In this document: piece by piece, positions 53,238 through 62,372 of the stretch
Numbering within the stretch: position 1 is the first letter of the stretch
Layout of the letters: each line of letters starts with the position of its first letter
Assembly: GCF_003352165.1 (NCBI RefSeq)
Contig: NZ_CP029176.1
Coordinates: forward strand, 1,488,001-1,552,000
Length of the DNA: 64,000 nucleotides
Direction of reading: 5' to 3'
Source of the DNA: Acidibrevibacterium fodinaquatile
GTDB lineage: Bacteria > Pseudomonadota > Alphaproteobacteria > Acetobacterales > Acetobacteraceae
Made by a program: the position numbers and the translations under genes
The notes under the pieces: model-generated
What the model was told of the DNA's origin: nothing
Databases searched by the model: none
Seen by the model: only the letters and a program-made list of their open reading frames with translations

Positions 53238-54469
53238 CGGCGCCAGCCGAACCAGCGCCGCCGGTTGCTCAGGGCGGGGATTTCATCTGGTACTTTGACG
53301 AAAGCGACTTCTTTGGCGAGCGCCAGGATGCCGGCGCGGAACCCGCCCCGGAGACCCGAGGTGGGCGCGCCGAGGGCGGTTGCGCGTGCCATCTGGCGTG
53401 GCATATCGGGGATCACGACGTCGATCTTCAGCTTCAGCGCGGCCTCGATCTGCGTGCGGGTCAAGCTGCCGGGCGCGCCAAGACGGTTGAGGACCAGGAT
53501 AGGCCGACGCGGTTGCAGACGGCCATGGGGCAGTGCCAAAAGTCGCAACGTATCGCGCACACCGGCGAGCGTCGGCGGCAGCACCAGCGCCCGGTGATGT
53601 CCAAGGCCAAGAAGATCCTGGTTAAAGGCAAGCGGCGCCGGCGGGACATCGGCGATGATCAGATTATAACGCCGACGCAGCGCCTCGATTAGCCGCTCGC
53701 CCGCGCCTTCGGTATAGATCAGCGGCATATCGGGCGCTTCTTCACCGGCAAGCACAAAGAGCCGCTCTGAAACCGGCTGCGCCGCGCGTTCGACGAACAG
53801 TTCGTCGATACGCTGTGGCGCCTCCAAGGCTGTGCGCAGGCCGGCGCTCGCTTTGCCATCGAGCAGCAAAGCGCCGGTGCCGAAATGGAGATCGGCGTCG
53901 AGCAGCACGGTATGGCGCCCGGCGGCGACGCCGAAATGCCAGGCGAGGTGCGCCGCAATGGTGCTGGCGCCGGCGCCGCCGCGCACGCCGGTGAGGGTGA
54001 CCATCCGTCCGCCTTGGAAATTGTCGGCGGGAAGCTCGGCGCCGGTCAGCAGCGGCAGGAAATGTCGCGCCACCATGTCACGGGTCAGCGGTTTGTAGAG
54101 ATATTCGAGAGCGCCGAGATGGCGCGTGACCAGCCGGTAGAAATTGACCCCCTCCTCCTCGCCAATCACCAGGACGCGCACATCGGGTTCGACCACTTCG
54201 GAGAGATCGCCGAGCGCGGTGAGCGGCCGATCCTCGCCGCTGACATCGACGATCAGGGCCTGCGGGGTCGGCGTCTTGGTCAGGGCAGCGATGGCGGCGC
54301 GGACATTGCCACGGCGGATGGTGACGCCGGGCAGTGCCGATTCTCCCAGAACCTCGCGCAGGATCGCCTCGCTCGCGCCGTCGGCGATGAAGGCGAGGAG
54401 TGGCGCGCGGTCGCCGCGTCCGGCGGTGCCGTCCTCGGGGAGGGTATTGATGCGGGCATCATCGGGCAT
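53234..54469 (-). CDS. cpaE: CpaE pilus-localisation protein
   Basis: The protein has 411 aa from the ATG at 54469 (overlapping the cpaD stop, TGATG). The N-terminal half is receiver-like (PQALIVDVSGEDRPL, LEYLYKPLTRDMVARHF). The C-terminal half is MinD/ParA-like with a deviant Walker A (LTGVRGGAGASTIAAHLAWH) and VLLDADLHFG. It positions the Flp machine at the cell pole. The longer frame to 54985 is a shadow. Confidence 0.92.
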   Translation of the reverse strand: MPDDARINTLPEDGTAGRGDRAPLLAFIADGASEAILREVLGESALPGVTIRRGNVRAAIAALTKTPTPQALIVDVSGEDRPLTALGDLSEVVEPDVRVLVIGEEEGVNFYRLVTRHLGALEYLYKPLTRDMVARHFLPLLTGAELPADNFQGGRMVTLTGVRGGAGASTIAAHLAWHFGVAAGRHTVLLDADLHFGTGALLLDGKASAGLRTALEAPQRIDELFVERAAQPVSERLFVLAGEEAPDMPLIYTEGAGERLIEALRRRYNLIIADVPPAPLAFNQDLLGLGHHRALVLPPTLAGVRDTLRLLALPHGRLQPRRPILVLNRLGAPGSLTRTQIEAALKLKIDVVIPDMPRQMARATALGAPTSGLRGGFRAGILALAKEVAFVKVPDEIPALSNRRRWFGWRR

Positions 54470-54867
54470 CAATTGGCCCCATTCCCGGTGCCGCCCGCGC
54501 CAACGCCGGCCCCGCCGCCAGAGGGGGCGCCACCCATGCCCGGTGGGGCCATGCCCGGTGGGGCGCCGCCGGCGCCGCTGTCGGCCGGCGGCTGGCCGGG
54601 CTGCGCGGTGTCGCCGGCGGGGAGCGGCTTGGCATGCCCGGCGCGCCAGGCCGCGACCGCATCCGCCGCGGGCTGGCCCGGGGTGCCCTGCTCGCCCGCG
54701 CCCTGCACGAGATCGGCCGGGTTCGCGACCATGGCGCGGAGATTGGCCTCGCTCGCGCCGGTCGGGGTCCAGACGCCGGGGCGGGCATAGGGGTCGATCG
54801 CGTCGCACCCGGCGGTGGCGAGGGGGATCAGTAGCAGGGACAGGCGCCAGCGGCGGGATGCGGCCAT
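54469..54867 (-). CDS. cpaD: CpaD-like pilus lipoprotein (short)
   Basis: The protein has 132 aa from the ATG at 54867 with AAGGG upstream. The lipoprotein signal is LSLLLIPLATAGCDA. The CpaD motif DPYARPGVWTPTGASEANLR then AMVANPADLVQG is intact. The C-terminus is Gly/Pro/Ala-rich low complexity and the protein is shorter than usual CpaD (about 200 aa). It is probably an outer-membrane accessory protein of the secretin. Confidence 0.85.
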   Translation of the reverse strand: MAASRRWRLSLLLIPLATAGCDAIDPYARPGVWTPTGASEANLRAMVANPADLVQGAGEQGTPGQPAADAVAAWRAGHAKPLPAGDTAQPGQPPADSGAGGAPPGMAPPGMGGAPSGGGAGVGAGGTGNGAN

Positions 54868-54878
54868 GGGGATGCCCT

Positions 54879-56273
54879 TCACTGCACGATGAATCCGGGA
54901 TCGCCGGGGATATGCACCGGCGTCGGCGGCTCCCCGCGGGCGACCTGGCGCATGAGAAGGATGCGTTCGAAATCATTGGGGGCACGCCATGCGTCGGTGG
55001 TCGGCGCGACCAGCGCGTTGGGATCGCTCACCGGGCGTACGATATAGGGGGTGACGATGATCACCAGCTCGGTCTGGTTGCGCTGAAAACTGTCGGAGCG
55101 GAACAGCGCCCCGAGGATTGGAATTTCACCAAGTCCGAGCACGGAATTGTCGATTTGCGTCGAGCGGTCCTCGAGTAAGCCGGCAATAGCAAAACTCTGT
55201 CCGCTGCCGAGCTGCAAGGTCGTCTCGGCGCGCCGCACGGTCAGCGCCGGCACCGAGACCGCGCCGGGCCCGACCGAGAGCTGCACCGCGCCCTGGTTGG
55301 TCAGCTCGCTCACCTCGGGGCGGACATGGAGGCTGATGCGGCCATTGCTGAGCACCGTGGGCACGAAGGCGAGCTGCACGCCGTATTGCTGGAACTGGAT
55401 CGAGATCTGGCCGAATTCCTGGGCGATCGGGATGGGAAATTCGCCGCCGACGAGAAAGCTCGCGGTCTGCCCGCTCATCGTCACCAGCGTCGGCTCGGCG
55501 AGGATGCGCACCAGATTATCCTGCGCCAGCGCGTCCAGAACCGCGTCGGCGCCGTCGATGCCTTTGGTCAGCGTCGGCATGGTGAGGCCGGCAGTGGCGA
55601 GCGCCGGGTTGGTCGCGAGATTGGTGGAGAAGGACGCGAAATTGCCCAGTTTCGACCAGTTGACCCCGAATTCGCGCACCACGACGCGGTTCATCTCGGC
55701 GATCCGCACCCGCAATCCCACCTGCACGCCGTCACGCACGCTCAGCCGGTCCTCGATTTTCTGGCCGTTGGCGGCGTATTGCTTGGCGATCGCCATCGCC
55801 TGTTCGGCCGCCGCCGCCGTCGGCACCTCGCCGCTCAGGATCATGCCCTGCGGCGTCGGCGCGACGGTGACGTGGCTTTCCGGCGACAGCTGGGCGATGG
55901 CGCTCCCGGCCTCATTGGCGCCAAAGCCCGATGCCTTGACGACGACGGTGAAGAGCGCGAGTTGGTGCCCAGCATTGTCGAGTGCGGCGACGGTGGTGCG
56001 GCCGGCGCCGACACCGAAGACGAAGAGCGAGGTCGGGCTCGCCGGGCGCACCTCGGCCACTTTCGGATCGGCAGCGAAGACGCTGGTCGCCGGCCCGGGC
56101 AGCGCGATCACCTGGCCGCTGCCGGCCGAAAGCTGAATGACGCCGGGCGCCTTGGCTGGCGCGGCCGGCTTGGTGGGTGGCGGCGCATCCGGCGCCTGCG
56201 CCAGGGCCGGCACTGTCGTCGCCAGCGCCAGCGCAAAAACGGTGAGCGCGGCAAAGGCGCGGGCGCTTCCCAT
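54879..56273 (-). CDS. cpaC: CpaC/RcpA secretin
   Basis: This 464-aa protein has signal peptide FAALTVFALALATTVPALAQ, an N-terminal pilus domain (GSGQVIALPGPATSVFAADP) and a BON-like then secretin domain (FLVGGEFPIPIAQEFGQISI, HVRPEVSELTNQGAVQLSVG, LVIIVTPYIVRPV). It forms the outer-membrane pore for the Flp pilus. The start overlaps the cpaB stop by 1 bp. Confidence 0.95.
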   Translation of the reverse strand: MGSARAFAALTVFALALATTVPALAQAPDAPPPTKPAAPAKAPGVIQLSAGSGQVIALPGPATSVFAADPKVAEVRPASPTSLFVFGVGAGRTTVAALDNAGHQLALFTVVVKASGFGANEAGSAIAQLSPESHVTVAPTPQGMILSGEVPTAAAAEQAMAIAKQYAANGQKIEDRLSVRDGVQVGLRVRIAEMNRVVVREFGVNWSKLGNFASFSTNLATNPALATAGLTMPTLTKGIDGADAVLDALAQDNLVRILAEPTLVTMSGQTASFLVGGEFPIPIAQEFGQISIQFQQYGVQLAFVPTVLSNGRISLHVRPEVSELTNQGAVQLSVGPGAVSVPALTVRRAETTLQLGSGQSFAIAGLLEDRSTQIDNSVLGLGEIPILGALFRSDSFQRNQTELVIIVTPYIVRPVSDPNALVAPTTDAWRAPNDFERILLMRQVARGEPPTPVHIPGDPGFIVQ

Positions 56274-57109
56274 CAGAAATGGAATTCCTTGCCGTCGGCG
56301 CCGCCCTGATAGACGCGCATGGTTTTGCTCGCGCCATGCGGCGCATCCCCCTCGACCAGCGCCGGCGACACTTTGCCCGCCCAGGTGATGGAGGGGCGGG
56401 CGGCGGTTGGGGTGGGCGCGGTGCCGGGGTCGGCGGCGCGGACCACCAGCGAAAGATGCCCGAGCTTGGCCGCCACCGTCACCTCCTCCGCCCCTTGCGG
56501 GCTGACCTCCAGGGTGACGGTGCGCGCCGCCTTCTGGTCCGGCGCGTCCGGCGAGGCGCCTTGCACCAGTTGCTGGTCGATCGCGATCACCCGCACATTG
56601 GCGAGCACGGTTTCGGCGGCGACGCGCCGGCTCGGCGGCGCCGATTGCGGATCGAGGGTCTGGGTCAGGATGAGATCGACGCGGTCGCCGGGCCAGATCA
56701 GCCCGGCGCTGCCGGTGACGATATCGACCGCGACGGTGACGGCGCGCATGTCCGGCCCGAGCACGGCGGCGAGAAAGCCGTGATCGCCGGGGCGCATGAT
56801 CTCCGCCGGCAGGATCGCCTCGCCGATCGCGAGGCTGCGGCGGACCATGGCGCCGTAGAGGCTGGTGCGCGCCGCCGGCGTATCACGGCTCGCGCCTTCG
56901 GGCGCGGCGCCGGGGGCGACATCGGCGGTGGTGACGTCTTCCGGCTTGAGCAGGCTGCCGCCGCGAAGCGGCCGCGCCGCGACCAGGATTTTCTCCGGCG
57001 GAACGGCCACGGCGCGCGGCGCCGGCGGGTGGGCGCCAATCCAGAGAACGGCGCCGAAGCCGGCGAGGCCGAGCGCCATGAGGACGAACAGGGCGAGGCG
57101 GAGGGCCAT
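56273..57109 (-). CDS. cpaB: CpaB/RcpC pilus assembly protein
   Basis: This 278-aa protein has an N-terminal membrane anchor (LALFVLMALGLAGFGAVLWI) and an SAF domain (KILVAARPLRGGSLLKPEDV). A conserved region VTVAVDIVTGSAGLIWPGDR is the RcpC/CpaB signature (a periplasmic domain interacting with the secretin). It lies between cpaA and cpaC. Confidence 0.92.
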   Translation of the reverse strand: MALRLALFVLMALGLAGFGAVLWIGAHPPAPRAVAVPPEKILVAARPLRGGSLLKPEDVTTADVAPGAAPEGASRDTPAARTSLYGAMVRRSLAIGEAILPAEIMRPGDHGFLAAVLGPDMRAVTVAVDIVTGSAGLIWPGDRVDLILTQTLDPQSAPPSRRVAAETVLANVRVIAIDQQLVQGASPDAPDQKAARTVTLEVSPQGAEEVTVAAKLGHLSLVVRAADPGTAPTPTAARPSITWAGKVSPALVEGDAPHGASKTMRVYQGGADGKEFHF

Positions 57110-57118
57110 GACGGCGCC

Positions 57119-57631
57119 CTAACGAAACAGGGTGAAAACCGCGCCGGCGGCGATCGCCGAGGCGTAGGGCAGCGGGCCGTGGCGGCGGATGCGCCAGCGC
57201 TCGGCGCGCAGGATGCGTGGGATCAGCTTCGCTTTCGGCCCGCGCGGTGGCGTCGGCGCCGGCAGCGCGGCGAGCGCGAGATAGAGGAGCGCGAGCGCCC
57301 CGCCGGCGAGGGACGTCGCCAGTAAAAGGGCCGGAATCCGCGCCGGCGCGACGAAGAGCGCGGCGGCGCCGAGCAGCTTCACGTCACCGCCGCCGAACCA
57401 GCCGCGCCGCCAGCAGAACGCCGCGGTGAGGAACACCGCGAGCGCGGCCAGCAACCCGATCCAAAGCGCGCCCTCCCACCAGCGCAGGCCCGCGCCGCAG
57501 AGGGCGAGGGCGAGCGAGAGCCGGTTGGAGACCAGGCGGGTCGCGATGTCCTCCGCGCCGGCGGCAAGCAGCAACGCCATGCCGCCGGCGGTCAGGCCTG
57601 GGGTGATCAGGAAAAAAACGTTTTGTGACAT
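57119..57631 (-). CDS. cpaA: CpaA/TadV prepilin peptidase
   Basis: The protein has 170 aa from the ATG at 57631. This membrane aspartyl protease family A24 protein has the second aspartate in GGGDVKLLGAAALF and the first in AGAEDIATRLVSNRLS. It cleaves the Flp pilin leader. A longer frame up to 57697 lacks homology at its N-terminus. Confidence 0.92.
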   Translation of the reverse strand: MSQNVFFLITPGLTAGGMALLLAAGAEDIATRLVSNRLSLALALCGAGLRWWEGALWIGLLAALAVFLTAAFCWRRGWFGGGDVKLLGAAALFVAPARIPALLLATSLAGGALALLYLALAALPAPTPPRGPKAKLIPRILRAERWRIRRHGPLPYASAIAAGAVFTLFR

Positions 57632-57693
57632 CGAACACCCCGTCTTGGCTGTGTTCCGCGATGAAGAGCCGCTCTCGGGCTGATCAGGAAAGG

Positions 57694-57864
57694 TCACAAA
57701 TCGTTTTCAATCGCGGTGAAGACGCTAGTGAATTTGCCTGCGAGCCCGGTAAATGCCGCGAAAATCGCGACGCCCATAACTGCAACGATCAGCCCGTATT
57801 CCAGCGCCGTCACCGCGCGCCGGTCGGTTTTCAGCGCCAGCCAGGTTTTGACATAGGAAATCAT
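57694..57864 (-). CDS. flp: Flp-type pilin
   Basis: A short gene of 56 aa with GGAGGAG six bases before the ATG at 57864. It begins MISYVKTWLALKTDRRAV, then TALEYGLIVAVMGVAIFAAF, the Flp pilin hydrophobic helix with the conserved Glu-Tyr after the cleavage point. It is the major pilin of the tad locus, just upstream of cpaA. The 275-bp gap before it (57865-58139) presumably holds its own promoter. Confidence 0.93.
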   Translation of the reverse strand: MISYVKTWLALKTDRRAVTALEYGLIVAVMGVAIFAAFTGLAGKFTSVFTAIENDL

Positions 57865-58139
57865 CGTTCACTCCTCCGGTGTTTGATGCGCGATCTCTCG
57901 CGCGGAAAGCGCAACACGCGGACCTTTTGCCCGGCAGGCCAATCCCCCTCCAATCGGGCATTGCGCGCCGAGGTCACTCAACCATGAGGAGGGTTTGCAA
58001 AGCGTTAACGTCTGGGATTATTTTTGCGACTGTTATGGCGGAGGCGGCCAAAACCCATGTCGAAACCGAGCAGGAGCCTCCTGTCCGGGCTCAAGATAAT
58101 TCTACTTTTAGTTGATATTTCAGTGCTTCCGGGGCCAAT

Positions 58140-58562
58140 TCAGTTCTGGATCGTATAGCTCGCTTGCGCGCTCAGGGTCAGCGCTGGAATTGCCTCGAGA
58201 AGGCTCGCCGGCAGGAAGCCATAGGTTGCACTGACGGTGACCACGCTGCCCGGCGTGTTGTCCGGCGTGAAAGTCACGCTGACCGCCGCCCCGCCCGCCC
58301 CGGCACCGAGAAACGGCGCGGCAGCGGCATAAAACTGACCCGAGATGTCGGCCCCCGAGGCGGGCAGCACCGACTGGCTGCCATGCACCACGGCGAACCG
58401 CGCCGCCCGCTCGACGCCGAGCGAGAGCGCGTATTGATCGGCGAACAGCCGCCCGAATTCGACCGTCGCCAGCAGCAGCATCAGGACCGGGATGGCGGTC
58501 AGGGCGAATTCCAGCGCCGCGACCCCGCGCCGATCGCGCCACAATGACCTGCGCCCCCTCAC
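58140..58562 (-). CDS. TadE/TadF-like minor pilin
   Basis: The protein has 140 aa from the GTG at 58562, which overlaps the stop of the upstream gene. DRRGVAALEFALTAIPVLML with the conserved Glu, then VEFGRLFADQYALSLGVERA, is the TadE pseudopilin N-terminus. The rest is a Gly/Ser/Ala-rich exported domain. A long frame from 58700 is a shadow. Confidence 0.88.
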   Translation of the reverse strand: MRGRRSLWRDRRGVAALEFALTAIPVLMLLLATVEFGRLFADQYALSLGVERAARFAVVHGSQSVLPASGADISGQFYAAAAPFLGAGAGGAAVSVTFTPDNTPGSVVTVSATYGFLPASLLEAIPALTLSAQASYTIQN

Positions 58563-59038
58563 TGGATTCGCACCGTGCCGCCGGAAGACAGCGCGATTGC
58601 CGCCGGCAGCGCCGGAAGCGGCACCGGCAGTGTCACCTGGGCGGAAAGCGAGAGGGAAAGATAGCTCGCCATCTGGCCGCTGGCGCAGGTGCCGCCGCAA
58701 TTCGCCGGGGTCGAAGTCTCCTGCCCGCTGGCGACGGTGAGGCAGACGCAGGCCAGGCTCGGCGTGGTCATGATCAGGCTCGGCGGCGCGGTGCCATAGG
58801 CTTCTGTCGCCAGCGCCTGCAACGCGGCGGGGCTGGCGGCGGCGGTATTGCCCCAGGCGGCGAGAACTGCCGCCTGCGTCGCCTGATCAAGCCGCGCCTG
58901 CGTTGCGAACACCACGCCGAGATCGGCGGCGCCGAGGCAGAGCGGCACCAGCACCAGCGTGATCGCGAGCGCCGATTCGACGGCGACGGCGCCGCGCTGG
59001 GCGCCGGCCAGGGCGCGACAGGCGGAAAAAAATCTCAT
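58559..59038 (-). CDS. TadE-like minor pilin
   Basis: This 159-aa protein has QRGAVAVESALAITLVLVPL, CLGAADLGVVFATQARLDQA, the TadE-type prepilin helix, then a cysteine-containing exported domain (CVCLTVASG, CGGTCASG). It overlaps both neighbours by 4 bp. Like TadF it is likely a minor pseudopilin for Flp pilus initiation. Confidence 0.88.
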   Translation of the reverse strand: MRFFSACRALAGAQRGAVAVESALAITLVLVPLCLGAADLGVVFATQARLDQATQAAVLAAWGNTAAASPAALQALATEAYGTAPPSLIMTTPSLACVCLTVASGQETSTPANCGGTCASGQMASYLSLSLSAQVTLPVPLPALPAAIALSSGGTVRIQ

Positions 59039-60417
59039 TGCAACAGCACCACCCGGGTTTGCGCGCTAGCATTGGCGGTGGTGCCGCCGGCGCAGATCAC
59101 GGCACTCCCTTGCACCTCGATACTCTGGGCGATGACGTTGAGCCCGGCGCCAGGGGCCGGCGACACGCTCGGGCATTGGCCCTCGCCGAGCGGGGTCGGG
59201 CTGCCGGGATAGGTGAGATGAGCGTTGTTGGTCACCTGCAGCTGGGCATAGGGGGTATAGACCGTGCCGGCCAAAGTGAGGCCGGAATTGCCGACGATGG
59301 TATTGACCGGCGGCGTGCCATTGGCGCCGGCGTCCTGATAGAACAGCACCCCGGCATAGGGCCCGCTGGTCGGCGCCGACATCCCCCAACTCGTGTTGGT
59401 ATAATTCTCGAAATCGATGGCGCCGGGGGTGCTGCCGCCGAGATAGAAGGTGACGCCGGCGGCGGTGCCGATGGTGGAGCCCTCGCTGATGGTAAAATTG
59501 CCGTCGGTGATGACATAGACCCCGGGCGCGAAATTCACCGTCGAGGCGTTGCCGATCTGCAGGCCGCCACAATAGGTGCCGGGTTGCAGGGTCCAGGTAC
59601 CATGCCCGCTTGGCGCCTGCTGGCAGGAGCCGGTGGCGGGCGGCGGGGTCAGATTGGCGAGCGGATTGACCTCCACCGGCGCGCCCGAGGAAGCCGCCGG
59701 CGAGACCTGGGTGTTGCCGTTCCAGGTGTTGATGCAGGCGGTGCCGGCGGCGGCGACGCTTTTCGCGGTGACCGTGCCGTTGCGGACATAGATCGAATCA
59801 TAGGATGGCGCGCCCGGGCCATTGCAGGCGATATTGGTCGCGGAATTGGAAAAGACGCTGCAACCGGTCGCGATGATGCTGCCGTTATTCTCGACGTCGA
59901 TGCCGGTTTGCGGCGTCGTGCCGACGGCGAGCACGCAGGCGGTGCCGCCGGCGAGCCCGGCGGTCGCGCTCGCCGCGAGCATCACCGGCGCGCTCGAAAA
60001 TAGATTGGTGAAAAACCGATCCGACTGGCTGGAGAGGGTCACGGTGACGCTGGTGCCGGCGATCACGCTGACCGCGGGCGGACCGGCGAGGGTTCCGATC
60101 AGATGGCCGCCGCTGATCCCCTGGATTTCGGTGCTCGCCGCGGTCACGAAATCCGCCGCCTGGGCGGAAGCGTTTTGCAGGAGATAGGCGGCGCCCATGG
60201 CCCCGGCATCGGCCGCCATCTGCAGCCGCGCGCTCTCGCGATACCAAAGCCCGACATCGACCGCGAGCCCAGCCGCACCAATGAGTACCGGGAGCGCGAG
60301 CCCGACCATGAGCGCAACCGCCCCTCGCCGCGCCCGCCGCCATCCGAGCAGCCACCGGCGCACGCCCGACCTCCCCGCTTTGCCTCGTTCGCCCCGGAGC
60401 GCGCGTGAGCCCAACAT
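59035..60417 (-). CDS. TadG-like pilus assembly protein
   Basis: The protein has 460 aa from the ATG at 60417; a more upstream codon at 60534 is in frame. RRARRGAVALMVGLALPVLI, GAAGLAVDVGLWYRESARLQ and MAADAGAMGAAYL is the TadG N-terminal (pilus-assembly, vWA-linked) anchor. The rest is an exported Asn/Thr/Gly-rich beta-type region (ATGCSVFSNSATNIACNG, GTYCGGLQIGNASTVNF) without a clear vWA motif. It is the first gene of the locus. Confidence 0.82.
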   Translation of the reverse strand: MLGSRALRGERGKAGRSGVRRWLLGWRRARRGAVALMVGLALPVLIGAAGLAVDVGLWYRESARLQMAADAGAMGAAYLLQNASAQAADFVTAASTEIQGISGGHLIGTLAGPPAVSVIAGTSVTVTLSSQSDRFFTNLFSSAPVMLAASATAGLAGGTACVLAVGTTPQTGIDVENNGSIIATGCSVFSNSATNIACNGPGAPSYDSIYVRNGTVTAKSVAAAGTACINTWNGNTQVSPAASSGAPVEVNPLANLTPPPATGSCQQAPSGHGTWTLQPGTYCGGLQIGNASTVNFAPGVYVITDGNFTISEGSTIGTAAGVTFYLGGSTPGAIDFENYTNTSWGMSAPTSGPYAGVLFYQDAGANGTPPVNTIVGNSGLTLAGTVYTPYAQLQVTNNAHLTYPGSPTPLGEGQCPSVSPAPGAGLNVIAQSIEVQGSAVICAGGTTANASAQTRVVLLQ

Positions 60418-60539
60418 ACCCGCCAATCCCCAACCCAGTGATGTGGTCAAAGAGGGAATAGCCCTTGCGGAGAAATCCCGCCGGACGGCCAGTCTCGTGA
60501 CCACCGGCGAAACTGCGTGCAGAAAATTACCCATGGATG

Positions 60540-60566
60540 GTAATTTATAATTTAGTGTAAATTATA
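60540..60566 (-). promoter_or_regulatory. AT-rich promoter-like region upstream of the tad locus
   Basis: On the minus strand the sequence contains TATAAT within a strongly AT-rich 27-bp stretch and an inverted TAATTTA/TAAATTA pair. It sits about 120 bp before the first tad gene. No good -35 box is obvious. Confidence 0.35.
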
Positions 60567-60689
60567 GGACATATTTTTCGCGGCGAGCAGAGAGTTCCCC
60601 GGCCCCACCGTCACGTCAGCCTGGACGATGCCCGCTGAGCGCTTCGATAGTCTGTTTCTTGATCCCTGTGCATTCAGCAGGGCTATAGC

Positions 60690-60882
60690 GGCTCTTGGGA
60701 GACTCCGGGGAAGCCCCGTATATCTGGGCTTTGTTCTGTTGCCATGCCGCTGGGTGGTCGAACATGCCTTCGCCTGGCTGAACCGCAACCGCCGCTTGGC
60801 AAAGGATGTCGGGGCGACAATCGAAAGTTGGCTCTACATCGCCAACGTCAAACTGACGTCCCGCCGCCTCGCAACCGCCTGA
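60690..60882 (+). pseudogene. IS5-family transposase C-terminal remnant
   Basis: The plus strand reads [40 protein letters not shown], which matches the end of IS5-type transposases ([18 protein letters not shown]). The preceding catalytic part is missing. It separates the tad locus from further debris. Confidence 0.8.
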
Positions 60883-61138
60883 AGCTCCATGAACGCAGAT
60901 AACCAAGATGAGTCAAAGCATCATCTACCTACTCGGGGCGCCCATCGACGCTATGCTCGACGTCTTCCAATCCACTTGAGACGTCGAAGAGCCGCCATTT
61001 GGTTGATTATGCGGCAGGCTTCACAAGCCATGGTTAGTGGTAATTTCCTGGCTATTTCTCTATAAACACACTGCGTCTTAATATTTGGTACACGCGGGAT
61101 ATACAGTGCGCATCTGTGTAATCAATTTGAAATATAAA

Positions 61139-61884
61139 TGAAAAAAAGCATGTAATCCATGTGCTAATCTTAGCATCAACAGGTGTGGTTGGGCTATTAT
61201 TGTATAGTGGTGATATAGTAGAAGGAGAGAGTATATTTGGAAATTACAATACAACGAACGTGAATGAAGAGTCAAATTCCTTTGGGGAAAAGATGGGATA
61301 AAATTTAATGCTTCCAAAGTAGAAAATGGAGGTAATTTTTCTATCTTGGAAGATAAAACATCCATTGTAAAGCTCAATGATGGAATAGTTATTGTTATAG
61401 GCGATGGCGGCGGAGATATAATAAGCAATATTGAAGGAATCAAAAAAGATTTAATTGGTTATAATGATATAATATATGGTAATCAATCTAATAATTTCAT
61501 ATCTTATATTAATACAAATAATAATTAATCATATCAAAATAATAATGGCGGCACTATCCAAAATTATGGAGGTAATTTGTCATATGGCGTGTTGTCTGGG
61601 CTGTCAACAGGGGGCTTGGAAACAACAATGAGTGCAATGCACAATCCAAACAATTTAACAAAAAATCCAACCGGCGCGCGCTAATAAGTATCGGTTCATT
61701 GGAAAATAGCGGTATCCCAAAAAATACAGGAACGACAATAAATACAGGGACTCCTGCAAATGCTGAGACAGCAGTGGATGAGCCATCTTCTCTTTCTATT
61801 TTTGGAGGGCTGACCGCGTTTTTGGTCTTTGCCGGCTTTTGTCAAAAGATGCGTAGCATATATGAACGATTGAGCGGGAATTGA
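61139..61884 (+). pseudogene. AT-rich broken gene for an exported protein with EPSS-type C-terminal anchor
   Basis: At least four lesions split the frame, but the pieces read VIHVLILASTGVVGLLLYSG (signal-like), EESNSFGEKMG, KFNASKVENGGNFSILEDKT, NDGIVIVIGDGGGDIISNIE, QSNNFISYINTNNN, then NGGTIQNYGGNLSYGVLSG and finally VDEPSSLSIFGGLTAFLVFA followed by QKMRSIYERL. The end is PEP-CTERM-like (EPSS, hydrophobic helix, basic tail). GC content is about a third, far below the neighbours. Confidence 0.7.
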
Positions 61885-62008
61885 TATAATTTGTAATTAA
61901 TTTGTATAGGCGAATGATTGCGCAATCCATTCCCCGCGCCCGTGGGGTGCATGCATGTTATTGCCAAGCGTATTGAAGGGTGCCCGCTCCTTTAATATTG
62001 ATATGACA

Positions 62009-62057
62009 CTCCGCCGCTTGCGTGCCGAAAATCTCCGCAATGGCGTCGAGCACTGGC
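62009..62057 (-). pseudogene. brnA fragment
   Basis: About 50 bp match the centre of brnA at 21611-21660 and code for LDAIAEIFGTQAAE. Nothing else of brnA remains. It shows that a BrnTA module once occupied this site next to the recombinase scrap at 62761. Confidence 0.75.
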
Positions 62058-62081
62058 CCGGCGGCGCGGCGAGGCATAGGC

Positions 62082-62372
62082 TTACACGTGGCGCGTGGCG
62101 TCCATGCGGTCATGCAGGATGCGAACGACGGCGATGCCATAGGGCGCAATACGAAAGTAAATCATATGGCGCTCAACGGAGCGCCGTCGATACCCGGGGC
62201 GGATGTGGTCGCAAGCTGGCGCGGCTTTGGGCGCGCGGGCGAGTTCTTCAAAGGCGATGGTCAGCCTGTCGATATAACGGCTTGCCTGCTCGGTTCCCCA
62301 CTGGTCGCGGGTGTAAATTGCGATATCCTCCAAATCACGCTCTGCGGCTGGCGAAAGTCGGTAATCAGCCAT
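62082..62372 (-). CDS. parE: ParE-family toxin
   Basis: This 96-aa protein has MADYRLSPAAERDLEDIAIY, TRDQWGTEQASRYIDRLTIA and YRRRSVERHMIYFRIAPYGI followed by AVVRILHDRMD, a full ParE. It overlaps the ParD gene upstream by 8 bp. The gene is intact and inhibits growth, probably via gyrase, when unbalanced. Confidence 0.93.
   Translation of the reverse strand: MADYRLSPAAERDLEDIAIYTRDQWGTEQASRYIDRLTIAFEELARAPKAAPACDHIRPGYRRRSVERHMIYFRIAPYGIAVVRILHDRMDATRHV

Noticed and set aside
54470-54985. Longer start of cpaE reaching 54985
   Set aside because: The extension runs antiparallel in frame terms to cpaD coding sequence and lacks CpaE homology. The ATG at 54469 overlapping the cpaD stop fits the operon.
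59038-60003. Plus-strand frame of 321 residues opposite the TadG-like gene
   Set aside because: Gly/Arg/Ala-rich shadow frame; the minus-strand gene has the TadG anchor and is coupled to its neighbours.
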